Positions 1 to 7,444 of a DNA stretch of 39,935 bases are shown here, in pieces. The DNA is from Bacteroidales bacterium (GTDB taxonomy: Bacteria > Bacteroidota > Bacteroidia > Bacteroidales > GCA-2748055). The stretch is from contig JAIOZM010000036.1 of assembly GCA_021740585.1 (NCBI GenBank), forward strand, positions 1 to 39,935, in the 5' to 3' direction. Below the pieces are notes generated by a model. That model made no database searches, was not told the origin of the DNA, and saw nothing but the letters and a program-made list of their open reading frames with translations. The translations under genes and the position numbers were made by a program. Numbering within the stretch: the first letter of the stretch is position 1; the number at the start of each line of letters is the position of its first letter.

Positions 1-68
1 CCAACAATAGCTGGAAAAAGTTGTGCCAATCCGGAATTATCCAAAATAATCCAATCAAAATTGGAATA

Positions 69-86
69 TTCTTAAAATTTTAAGAA
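69..86. repeat. 18-bp perfect palindrome
   Basis: TTCTTAAAATTTTAAGAA reads the same on both strands. It sits just upstream of the point where the truncated T9SS gene becomes recognisable, next to a second small inverted repeat (CCAATCAAAATTGG, 51-64). It may be a regulator site, or the scar of a rearrangement that removed the 5' end of the gene. Confidence 0.5.
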
Positions 87-154
87 AAAGTTGGAGCGTA
101 TTTATAAATCTTGCAATATGTGGTAGGCCGAAGGCTTACGAACAAACAACCGTT

Positions 155-814
155 TTGGTAAGTACAGATTCACAATCTGATTATACCGCAGGATCTTCAA
201 AAATAAAAATCAATCTGCGTCAACGTGGCGTTGGTGCACAAATTGGTGGCATACGCGTAGGTACTAATTGGGAAGAAGTTCTGTTAGGCGGACCTGTGGC
301 AGTTACGGGTGTTACTCTTGATCAATCGACTTTACTTTTGGCTCCTGCTGCTACTGCTACTCTAGTGGCTACTGTTTCACCTGAGGATGCTGAAGATCCT
401 TCTGTTACCTGGAGTTCAAGCAATGAAGCAGTTGCAACTGTTGCTGATGGTGTAGTTACTGCAGTAGCTGACGGCGAGGCAACAATCACAGTTACAACCA
501 CCGATGGCAGTTTTACAGCTGACTGTGTGGTTACCGTTGACGCAACCGTAGGTATTTCTGATTTTAATGCAAAAGGCTTTAGCTTGTATCCAAATCCGGT
601 TTCTGGTGGTGTTTTAAATCTTAAACTTTCTGATACCAATAAAGCAACAAGCATTGAATTATATAATATGTTGGGTGCTCTTGTTCACACTGAATTAGTT
701 GACAACAGAAGCATTGTTAGAATTAATACAAATGATTTATTCTCAAAAGGAGTCTATTTTGTAAAAGTGAATAATGCAAGTGGAAGTCATGTTGAGCAGT
801 TTATAGTTCAATAA
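155..814 (+). CDS. 5'-truncated T9SS-sorted Ig-like (BIG2) protein tail, probable gene remnant
   Basis: The readable protein is the C-terminal part of a secreted protein. Residues ~1-48 look like the end of a choice-of-anchor/LamG-like module (IGGIRVGTNWEEVL). A bacterial Ig-like BIG2 domain follows (~50-128, with SVTWSSSNEAVATV and GEATITVTT). A type A T9SS sorting domain closes it (~138-219, FSLYPNPVSGGVL... GVYFVKV... QFIVQ). There is no signal peptide and no ATG; the only start in frame is TTG at 155. The open frame continues back to 50, where it is closed by TAA at 47-49, and nothing in between resembles an export leader. T9SS cargo must carry an N-terminal Sec signal, so this is very likely the surviving 3' end of a larger gene. 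The lost catalytic part cannot be identified; a polysaccharidase is plausible from the neighbours. Confidence 0.7.
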   Translation: MVSTDSQSDYTAGSSKIKINLRQRGVGAQIGGIRVGTNWEEVLLGGPVAVTGVTLDQSTLLLAPAATATLVATVSPEDAEDPSVTWSSSNEAVATVADGVVTAVADGEATITVTTTDGSFTADCVVTVDATVGISDFNAKGFSLYPNPVSGGVLNLKLSDTNKATSIELYNMLGALVHTELVDNRSIVRINTNDLFSKGVYFVKVNNASGSHVEQFIVQ

Positions 815-858
815 ATTTTCTAAAACAGGTTCACAATATAATTGAATTTAAACTCTGC

Positions 859-900
859 ATCAGGAAGAATTTCAATCAGAAATTCTTCCTGATTTCTTTC
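859..900 (+). terminator. Intrinsic terminator after the T9SS remnant
   Basis: A perfect 15-bp stem (859-873 with 879-893, core CAGGAAGAATTTC) closes a 5-nt loop and is followed by a T-rich stretch (TTCTTTC). It lies 45 bp after the stop codon and separates this gene from the PL6 gene downstream. Confidence 0.75.
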
Positions 901-1054
901 TGAAGAGAAAAATTAGTTTAATAAAATCTCAATTAAATATTGAATTGAAATTATTGTCAAAGCCTGTAATGGTTTAATTTATTCTAATCATTTTTTTTGT
1001 TTTTTTAAGCAACAAGTAAATTCATTCACTCTCTCTTATTTCACAACTATTTCA

Positions 1055-2770
1055 ATGAGAAACATATTTATTTTCACAATATTCCTGTTCACCATCTTTG
1101 CAGCTGAAGCTAAACAAACGATGGTTAGTAATGCCTCAGAAATATCAGGTACCTTATGGTACCCTGGCGATACTATTGTGATGAGTAATGGGATTTGGAC
1201 CAATCAGGCTATATATTTCAGAGCCGAGGGTAGCGAGGATCTACCCATAGTTTTAATGGCCGAAACCCCTGGCGAGGTTATTTTAAACGGAAGCTCAAAA
1301 TTAAGTTTTTCGGGAAAGTATTTAATAGTAGATGGTTTGTATTTTAAAGATGGGACTTTAAGTGGTTCTGCTGTTGTTGAATTCAGAACATCCTCCTCCA
1401 GTCTTGCAGAAAATTGCAGACTTACAAATACAGTTATAAAAAATTATAATCCACCGCTTAACACCACTGATAGCAAATGGGTATCTCTTTACGGGAAAAA
1501 TAATATGGTGGATCATTGTTCCTTTGAAAATAAAAATAATTCAGGCACCCTTTTAGTAGTCTGGCTTACCAGTGGCACGACTCCTAATCACATTATAGAC
1601 AGTAATTATTTTGGATACAGAATAGCAAATTTAGATTCAAATGGAAATGAACTAAACGGTCAGGAAATTATCCGTATCGGCGACAGCTCCACCTCTATGC
1701 AAACTGCCGGAGTAGTTGTTTCCAACAATATATTTGAGCACTGTGACGGAGAAATTGAAATTATCTCAAACAAATCATGTGAAAATATTTATACCAATAA
1801 TCTCTTTTACGAATGTAAGGGAATGCTTACATTAAGACATGGAAACAGATGTACAGTAGAAGGTAACTATTTTATTGGTAATAAGATTAAAGATACAGGT
1901 GGAGTTCGCATTATTGGCGAAGATCATAAAGTATATAATAATTATTTTGAAAATCTGACAGGCTCAGGATACAGAGCCGGACTTTGCATTGTTCGCGGAA
2001 AAGAAAACTCTGCTCTTAATGAGTATTTTCAGGTTAAAAATGCAAATGTAATGTTCAACACTTTCGTAGATTGCGAACAATCTTTTGCGATAAATTACAA
2101 CAGTAGTTCATCTTTAAATATGCCTCCAATTGGAACAAGAATAGATCACAATCATGTTTACAATACCTCGAGTCATCAAAATGTGATAGTTTACAACGTG
2201 AATATAGAAGCCATGGATGTTTCTTGGAAAAACAACTTGATGAATCAAGGGATGTATACAAATTTAACCTACAGTCCAACTGAAATAATTGTAGGAATTG
2301 ATCCTTCAATGACCCAGGCAGGAACGAGTACTGAAATATATGAACCCGCTTCTACTTCCCTCCTTGCCGATTATACCACGGATGAGTATCCTGAAATTTC
2401 AATGGACATAAGAGGACGGGACAGAGGAAATACAAAAACTCCGGGAGCCAGTCAATTGATGGGAACTACAAGCCTCGAAATGCCGACAATAGAAAGTGTC
2501 GGAGCCAGTTTTTTTCCGTCCACAGAAACCAAAGTAAAAGCAGTAAAGGTCTCTACCGATTTTTTTGCTTATGCAGTAAATAAACAGATTTATACAAAAG
2601 TGTCTATGCCTGGAACTTTAGCTGTTTATGATATCACAGGACGGTTTATTGTACAAAAAAGATTAGAGACAGGCTTAAATAGTTTGTCTTTATCAAAAAA
2701 TGGTTTTTTTCTTTTAAAATATAAAACAAATACCGGAATAGTATCCAGCCAAAAAATTGCTAATTTCTGA
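1055..2770 (+). CDS. PL6 family alginate lyase (chondroitinase B-like) with C-terminal sorting-like domain
   Basis: This is a right-handed beta-helix lyase that cleaves alginate by beta-elimination. A signal peptide covers ~1-19 (FAAEA), and the PL6 domain ~22-470. By the spacing known for chondroitinase B and AlyGC, the catalytic pair is Lys240 (EIEIISNKS) and Arg261 (LTLRHG), exactly 21 residues apart. Calcium ligands would be Asn201, Glu233 and Glu235. The last ~75 residues (VYDITGRFI... GFFLLKYKT) resemble a divergent T9SS type A sorting domain but lack the usual YPNP motif, so export by T9SS is likely rather than certain. The gene heads a run of + strand genes and follows a 240-bp spacer containing the upstream terminator. 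Endo/exo mode and G/M preference cannot be read from the sequence. Chondroitinase activity is possible, but the neighbours favour alginate. Confidence 0.88.
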   Translation: MRNIFIFTIFLFTIFAAEAKQTMVSNASEISGTLWYPGDTIVMSNGIWTNQAIYFRAEGSEDLPIVLMAETPGEVILNGSSKLSFSGKYLIVDGLYFKDGTLSGSAVVEFRTSSSSLAENCRLTNTVIKNYNPPLNTTDSKWVSLYGKNNMVDHCSFENKNNSGTLLVVWLTSGTTPNHIIDSNYFGYRIANLDSNGNELNGQEIIRIGDSSTSMQTAGVVVSNNIFEHCDGEIEIISNKSCENIYTNNLFYECKGMLTLRHGNRCTVEGNYFIGNKIKDTGGVRIIGEDHKVYNNYFENLTGSGYRAGLCIVRGKENSALNEYFQVKNANVMFNTFVDCEQSFAINYNSSSSLNMPPIGTRIDHNHVYNTSSHQNVIVYNVNIEAMDVSWKNNLMNQGMYTNLTYSPTEIIVGIDPSMTQAGTSTEIYEPASTSLLADYTTDEYPEISMDIRGRDRGNTKTPGASQLMGTTSLEMPTIESVGASFFPSTETKVKAVKVSTDFFAYAVNKQIYTKVSMPGTLAVYDITGRFIVQKRLETGLNSLSLSKNGFFLLKYKTNTGIVSSQKIANF

Positions 2771-2866
2771 TATTTCAGAATAGCAAGATACATTAGAGTT
2801 TTTATGTTGTTGATTATAAATACATTGCAAATCTATTGGCACTGCCCTATTTAAAAAACACCCATC

Positions 2867-3820
2867 ATGAAAACACGCAGATCATTCCTTAAAACGGTTT
2901 CTGGTATTTCAGCCGGAATAGCTGCAACTGGAATACATCCCCTGATGGCAGGAATTTCAGCCACATCCTCTCCTGCTATTCCAGAAAGAAAAATTTATAT
3001 TTTTTCAAAGCATTTGCATTGGCTCACTTATGAAGAAATGGCTGAAACAGTAAAAAATGTCGGATTCGACGGGATCGACCTCACCGTTCGTCCCAATGGC
3101 CATGTACTTCCCGAAAAAGTTAAAGAAGATCTTCCCAAGGCTGTAAAAGCAATAAAAAATGCAGGTTTACTCGCTAACAGGATGACAACCGCAATCATTG
3201 ATCCTGATGATCCTTTAACCATGGATATTCTCAAAACTGCTGCTGATCTGGGTCTTGTCAATTACAGAATGGGTTGGTATGATTACGATTCTTCCATGTC
3301 TGTTCAGGATAATATTAAGCTTTTAAACTCTAAACTTATAAAATTAGCGGCCCTAAACAAAAAATTTGGCTTAAAAGCAGCCTATCAGAATCATAACGGT
3401 GAAAGCGTTGGCGGACCGGTTTGGGATATTGGGCTCATGCTCGAAGGTGTTGATCCTGAGTATATCGGAGTTCGATACGACATCAGGCATGCAACAGTTG
3501 AAGGAGGAAAGTCATGGCCGGTTGGAATGAAGTTTCTCTCTGCTAAGATAAACAGCTTTGATGTAAAGGATTTTGTTTGGAAAGAAACGAATAATAACTG
3601 GGATCCTTATAACGTGCCCTTGGGGGATGGAATGGTAGATTTTGATCGTTATCTGAAAATAATAAAGGAATTTAATATTCAGGGCGATTTTACGATACAT
3701 CTTGAATACCCTATAGGTGGCGCGGAACATGGAGCAACAGAACTCACAGATTCTCCTGACCTAGTAATCGCTGCTATGAATCACGATCTGAAATTTATGA
3801 GAAATCTATTGTCTGAATAA
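2867..3820 (+). CDS. Tat-exported sugar phosphate isomerase/epimerase-like TIM-barrel protein
   Basis: A 317-residue protein of the xylose isomerase-like TIM-barrel superfamily (AP endonuclease 2 fold). It starts with a Tat leader (KTRRSFLKTVSGISAGIAATG, ~1-30), so it is exported folded, probably with a bound metal. Barrel motifs include GFDGIDLTVRP (~65), a metal-site-like YQNHNGE (~173), DIRHATVEGG (~205) and HLEYPIGG (~290). It lies 96 bp after one PL6 gene and 41 bp before another, so it is probably co-transcribed with them. Exported TIM-barrel proteins of this kind are common in Bacteroidota carbohydrate loci, but the reaction is rarely known. An epimerase or isomerase acting on an alginate-derived sugar is inference only. 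Confidence 0.82.
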   Translation: MKTRRSFLKTVSGISAGIAATGIHPLMAGISATSSPAIPERKIYIFSKHLHWLTYEEMAETVKNVGFDGIDLTVRPNGHVLPEKVKEDLPKAVKAIKNAGLLANRMTTAIIDPDDPLTMDILKTAADLGLVNYRMGWYDYDSSMSVQDNIKLLNSKLIKLAALNKKFGLKAAYQNHNGESVGGPVWDIGLMLEGVDPEYIGVRYDIRHATVEGGKSWPVGMKFLSAKINSFDVKDFVWKETNNNWDPYNVPLGDGMVDFDRYLKIIKEFNIQGDFTIHLEYPIGGAEHGATELTDSPDLVIAAMNHDLKFMRNLLSE

Positions 3821-3861
3821 AACACAACTGCAATTATATAATGTAAATTACACCATCCGAG

Positions 3862-6576
3862 ATGAAAACTGGAATCGCTGCTTTAATTATCTTATTGTTT
3901 GGACTGCCATTGAATTTATTCAGTCAGGCTGTTACCTACAATAATTTCAGCGATTTTAAAGCTGCTGTTCAAAGTGCAAAAGCAGGAGATGAAATCGTTC
4001 TTGCTGCCGGCAGATATGAAGCTTCATCCATAACAATGAATACCATTGTGGGTACCAAAGATAATCCTGTGATTATCAGAGCTGAGAATATTGGTGAAGA
4101 TACTCTCGATAATGGTACTTATTTCGACCTGAGGCATTGTTCCCACATTATTATTCAGGGATTCTATATAAATATTACTGAAAAATCGACCACATTCAAA
4201 ATTCAAACCTGCAATAACATCCGGATTACTCAGAATATTCTGAATGGTGAAGGTGAAAGTTATTACAAAGACGATGGCGTAAGCAGAAACTCTTCAGTTT
4301 GGATAAGCATTCAAAGTTTATACGATGATCTGGTAAACCTAAGTCATCATAATGTAATTGATCATAATTTATTAATCAATAAACACACCCTCGGGAATGC
4401 TATTCGGATTGATGGAACTGACGATCTCTATGTGTCTCAATATGACGTAATTGAATATAATCATTTTAAAAACATCGGTCCCAGAGCTACAAATGAGATG
4501 GAAACCATAAGAATTGGTTGGAGTGCCATGTCTCAATCCGATGGATTTACTACAGTTGCCAATAACCTCTTTGAAGAATGCGACGGAGATCCTGAGATCA
4601 TATCAGTGAAATGTAACAAAAATAATGTATCGCATAATACCTTCCTTCGTTGCCAGGGTACTCTTTCATTGCGGCATGGTAATGAATCGATAATCGAAGG
4701 CAATTTTTTCCTGGGTGAAGGCGCTGAAGGAACCGGTGGTGTGCGAATTTATGGCTCCGACCACAAAATAATTAACAACTATTTTGAAGGTTTAACAGGA
4801 ACCAAATGGGATGCCCCGATTACCCTTACTGAAGGTGATGCCGAAGAAGGTGATGGAGGACTAACCAAACATTTTAGAATTGAACGTGCTATAATCGCCA
4901 ATAATACATTAATAAATAACGATTATGGTATCGAAATAGGATACGACAATAACGGAAGCTACTCAAAACCTCCTCGTGATGTCATTATAGCCTACAATGT
5001 AATTCAGGGTGATACAAACACTTTGGTAAACTTTATCAATCTACCGGTTAACATGTTGTGGGTTAATAATTTAATAAATCAATCGGATGATGCCATAATA
5101 ACCAATGGAACCAGCTTTACAAGTAATCAGGTCGTCTTAGCTGATCCCTTCCTGGAGTGGAATAATTCCTTGGGATATTTCAAATCTACCGCTCAAACAC
5201 CGGTTTATGATCCAAACTCAAGTGTAACAGGTCCGGTTAATTCAGACATCGATGGCCAATTGAGATCATTGCAGACAAATTACGGCGCCGACGAATACAA
5301 TGAGCAGACAATTATTTATCGTCCTCTCACCCCTTCTCAGGTTGGCCCATCTCTTGGTGAGTACTTGAATCTTTCAAAGTCAGAATTAACATTCCCAATG
5401 GCCGGTGGTGAAATGAATGTTGAAATCTCAACAAATTTAAATTGGATTGTGAGTAATGAAGATGATTGGCTGCAGATTAATCCTGTATCTGGTTCTGAAT
5501 CTGGTGATATTCAAATAATTGTTAATGAAAACCTTACAGCTAACAACAGAACAGCTTTTATTCTGGTAATAAGCACCAATATTTCTGAAGGGGATGAAAA
5601 AGTAAAACCTGTACGTATTAATCAACTTGGCACAGATCCACCGAAACTAAGCATTTCCGAGTCCAGCTTGGCATTTACTGCTGAACAATCGTCGGCATCA
5701 GTATCTATACTTTCTAATACAAGGTGGTCTGTTATGAATGACTCTCCCTGGATAGATATCACTCCTCTAACTGGCGAAAATAATGGAGAGATAATAGTTA
5801 CAGTTGAAGAAAACATTTTGCGATCATACAGGAAAGTATCTATTGTAGTTAGTGATGGAGCTTATCTGAATCAAAGTATCGATATAACCCAATCAGGAGC
5901 CACTGGTACAGAAGTAAAGCTACCCATAATAAATGCCATTGCAAGTACGGAACAAACAGCCGAAGGAAACATTGCAGCAAATGTATACGATGGTCTGCTT
6001 TCCAATCGGTGGTCGGGTGAAGGCGATGGGGCTTACATTAGTCTTGACTTAGGTAAGACAGACAGTATTTCATTTATTAAAGTCGGACTTTATAAAGCTG
6101 ACTCACGAAATTCTTATTTTGATATACTATGCTCCGGAGATGGCGTGAATTATCAAGAATCCCTGATGGGTGTAATAAGTGAAATTACTAATGAAACTTT
6201 AGTTATTTACGATTTTAATAATACTTCTGCTCGATACCTGAGACTTGTTGGTCATGGAAATTCCAGCAATCTCTGGAATAGTTATACTGAATTTGAAATT
6301 TGGGGTTGGCCATTAACCAATACATCGACTCATATCCCAAATGAATCTAATTTTGAAGCAGCTGTTTTTCCAAATCCCTCAACCGGAAGTTTTTCATTTT
6401 CCCTTAGAGAGCAAGCCAATATTTCAATTTTCAATATTAATGGCGCAAAAGTTTACCAAAAAAATAATGTTAAGGACAGCGATATTATTACACCAAATAT
6501 ACATTGTGGAGTCTATTTTATTAAAATCGGATTTAAGGATTCAAGCGTTTTTCAAAAACTTATAATTGATAAATAG
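3862..6576 (+). CDS. Modular PL6 alginate lyase with two BACON domains, CBM32-like domain and T9SS sorting signal
   Basis: This 904-residue secreted lyase has a signal peptide at ~1-22 (LNLFSQA) and a PL6 beta-helix at ~25-485. The catalytic pair is Lys250 (EIISVK) and Arg271 (LSLRHG), with calcium-ligand candidates Asn211, Asp243 and Glu245; the first acidic ligand is Asp rather than the Glu of its two paralogues. Two BACON domains follow (~505-588, NWIVSNEDDWLQINPVSG; ~597-677, RWSVMNDSPWIDITPLTG). Next is an F5/8 type C / CBM32-like domain (~688-815, SLDLGKTDSISFIKVGLY... ARYLRLVG). The end is a canonical T9SS type A sorting domain (~834-904, FPNPSTGSFSFSL). This architecture suggests a surface-attached or released endolytic enzyme held on the polysaccharide by its binding modules. 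A 148-bp spacer separates it from the regulator. Confidence 0.92.
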   Translation: MKTGIAALIILLFGLPLNLFSQAVTYNNFSDFKAAVQSAKAGDEIVLAAGRYEASSITMNTIVGTKDNPVIIRAENIGEDTLDNGTYFDLRHCSHIIIQGFYINITEKSTTFKIQTCNNIRITQNILNGEGESYYKDDGVSRNSSVWISIQSLYDDLVNLSHHNVIDHNLLINKHTLGNAIRIDGTDDLYVSQYDVIEYNHFKNIGPRATNEMETIRIGWSAMSQSDGFTTVANNLFEECDGDPEIISVKCNKNNVSHNTFLRCQGTLSLRHGNESIIEGNFFLGEGAEGTGGVRIYGSDHKIINNYFEGLTGTKWDAPITLTEGDAEEGDGGLTKHFRIERAIIANNTLINNDYGIEIGYDNNGSYSKPPRDVIIAYNVIQGDTNTLVNFINLPVNMLWVNNLINQSDDAIITNGTSFTSNQVVLADPFLEWNNSLGYFKSTAQTPVYDPNSSVTGPVNSDIDGQLRSLQTNYGADEYNEQTIIYRPLTPSQVGPSLGEYLNLSKSELTFPMAGGEMNVEISTNLNWIVSNEDDWLQINPVSGSESGDIQIIVNENLTANNRTAFILVISTNISEGDEKVKPVRINQLGTDPPKLSISESSLAFTAEQSSASVSILSNTRWSVMNDSPWIDITPLTGENNGEIIVTVEENILRSYRKVSIVVSDGAYLNQSIDITQSGATGTEVKLPIINAIASTEQTAEGNIAANVYDGLLSNRWSGEGDGAYISLDLGKTDSISFIKVGLYKADSRNSYFDILCSGDGVNYQESLMGVISEITNETLVIYDFNNTSARYLRLVGHGNSSNLWNSYTEFEIWGWPLTNTSTHIPNESNFEAAVFPNPSTGSFSFSLREQANISIFNINGAKVYQKNNVKDSDIITPNIHCGVYFIKIGFKDSSVFQKLIIDK

Positions 6577-6674
6577 TGAAATAATAACAATAAGACCATT
6601 TATTTGGAAATTACAAGCATTTTGGATATTTATATATACCATAATCCTTGCCAAACTAAAAAAGAATTAATATA

Positions 6675-6686
6675 TTGGTCTACCAG
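6675..6686. promoter_or_regulatory. Putative GntR (FadR/UxuR-type) operator
   Basis: TTGGTCTACCAG contains the inverted repeat TGGT-CT-ACCA. This matches the general operator form of FadR-subfamily GntR regulators (TGGTNNACCA; for example the known UxuR/ExuR site ATTGGTATACCAAT). It ends 38 bp before the ATG of the GntR gene at the head of the PL17-kdgF-MFS-SDR operon, as expected for autoregulation. No second intact copy was seen in the other spacers of the locus, only half sites. Confidence 0.55.
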
Positions 6687-6724
6687 TTGTCAGGGTGCCC
6701 GGAAAAAAACTAAATAGATACAAA

Positions 6725-7441
6725 ATGGCTGAAAATATTGTAATTGAGAACTTTAAGGAAATATCAATAACCAAACCCGCCGATATAATCATTAGTCAAA
6801 TTCGTGAACTAATTATATCGAAACAATTGAAGCCGGGTGATAAACTGCCATCTGAAAGACAACTTTCTGAAAAATTAAACATTGGGCGCACTTATGTCCG
6901 TGATGCCATAAAGAAATTAGAGTTTTATGGTATTCTTAAAACCAATCCTCAAAGTGGGACCTATGTTGCCGGTATCGGTTTGACTGCTCTTGAGGGCTTA
7001 ATTACCAATTTGCTACAAATTGAAAAACCTGATTTTGCTTCACTTGTAGAAACCAGAGTAATTTTGGAGATTCAATCAGCCCGTCTGGCAGCAGAAAGAA
7101 GAACAGATGCAAACCTATTTGATATTGAAAATTCCCTGAACAATTATTATAAAAAAATAAGTAATCATGAAGCGGCTGTTGATGAAGATATGATGTTCCA
7201 TTTACGAATTGCTGAAGCAAGCCAAAATAGAGTCCTCAAATCCTTGATGCTTATCATTATACCAGATATCCTTACAAGCTATAATAAATACAAAGTATGC
7301 AGCGATGAAACTGATTTAAACAGATATAACGAGCACATGGAAGTTTTTGAACAGATAATAGCCAAAAATGCAGATGCTGCCAGTGAAAAAATGAGGAATC
7401 ATTTAAGAGACATACTTCAACTCGGAAAACTAATAAATTAA
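6725..7441 (+). CDS. FadR-family GntR transcriptional regulator of the alginate operon
   Basis: This is a 238-residue DNA-binding repressor. A GntR winged helix-turn-helix covers ~18-82 (LKPGDKLPSERQLSEKLNIGRTYVRDAIKKLEFYGIL). An FCD effector-binding domain covers ~100-230 (LVETRVILEIQSARLAAERR, DEDMMFHLRIAEAS, MRNHLRDIL). FCD regulators of the UxuR/ExuR/KdgR type respond to hexuronates or their breakdown products, so the inducer here is probably DEH or KDG (inference). The ATG at 6725 is preferred to an in-frame GTG at 6695: the added ten residues are not family-like, and the earlier start would lie almost on the operator. The stop is only 3 bp from the PL17 start, so the regulator is the first gene of the catabolic operon. 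Confidence 0.9.
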   Translation: MAENIVIENFKEISITKPADIIISQIRELIISKQLKPGDKLPSERQLSEKLNIGRTYVRDAIKKLEFYGILKTNPQSGTYVAGIGLTALEGLITNLLQIEKPDFASLVETRVILEIQSARLAAERRTDANLFDIENSLNNYYKKISNHEAAVDEDMMFHLRIAEASQNRVLKSLMLIIIPDILTSYNKYKVCSDETDLNRYNEHMEVFEQIIAKNADAASEKMRNHLRDILQLGKLIN

Positions 7442-7444
7442 TAA

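Noticed and set aside
322-654. 110-residue antisense frame over the BIG2 domain
   Set aside because: Low-complexity Val/Ala/Ser translation of the opposite strand of a real coding region.
6341-6565. 74-residue frame overlapping the end of the modular PL6 gene
   Set aside because: It is a shifted-frame shadow of the T9SS sorting domain.
6695-6724. GTG start extending the GntR protein by ten residues
   Set aside because: The added MPGKKLNRYK is not family-like, the start would sit almost on the operator, and a good ATG lies at 6725.
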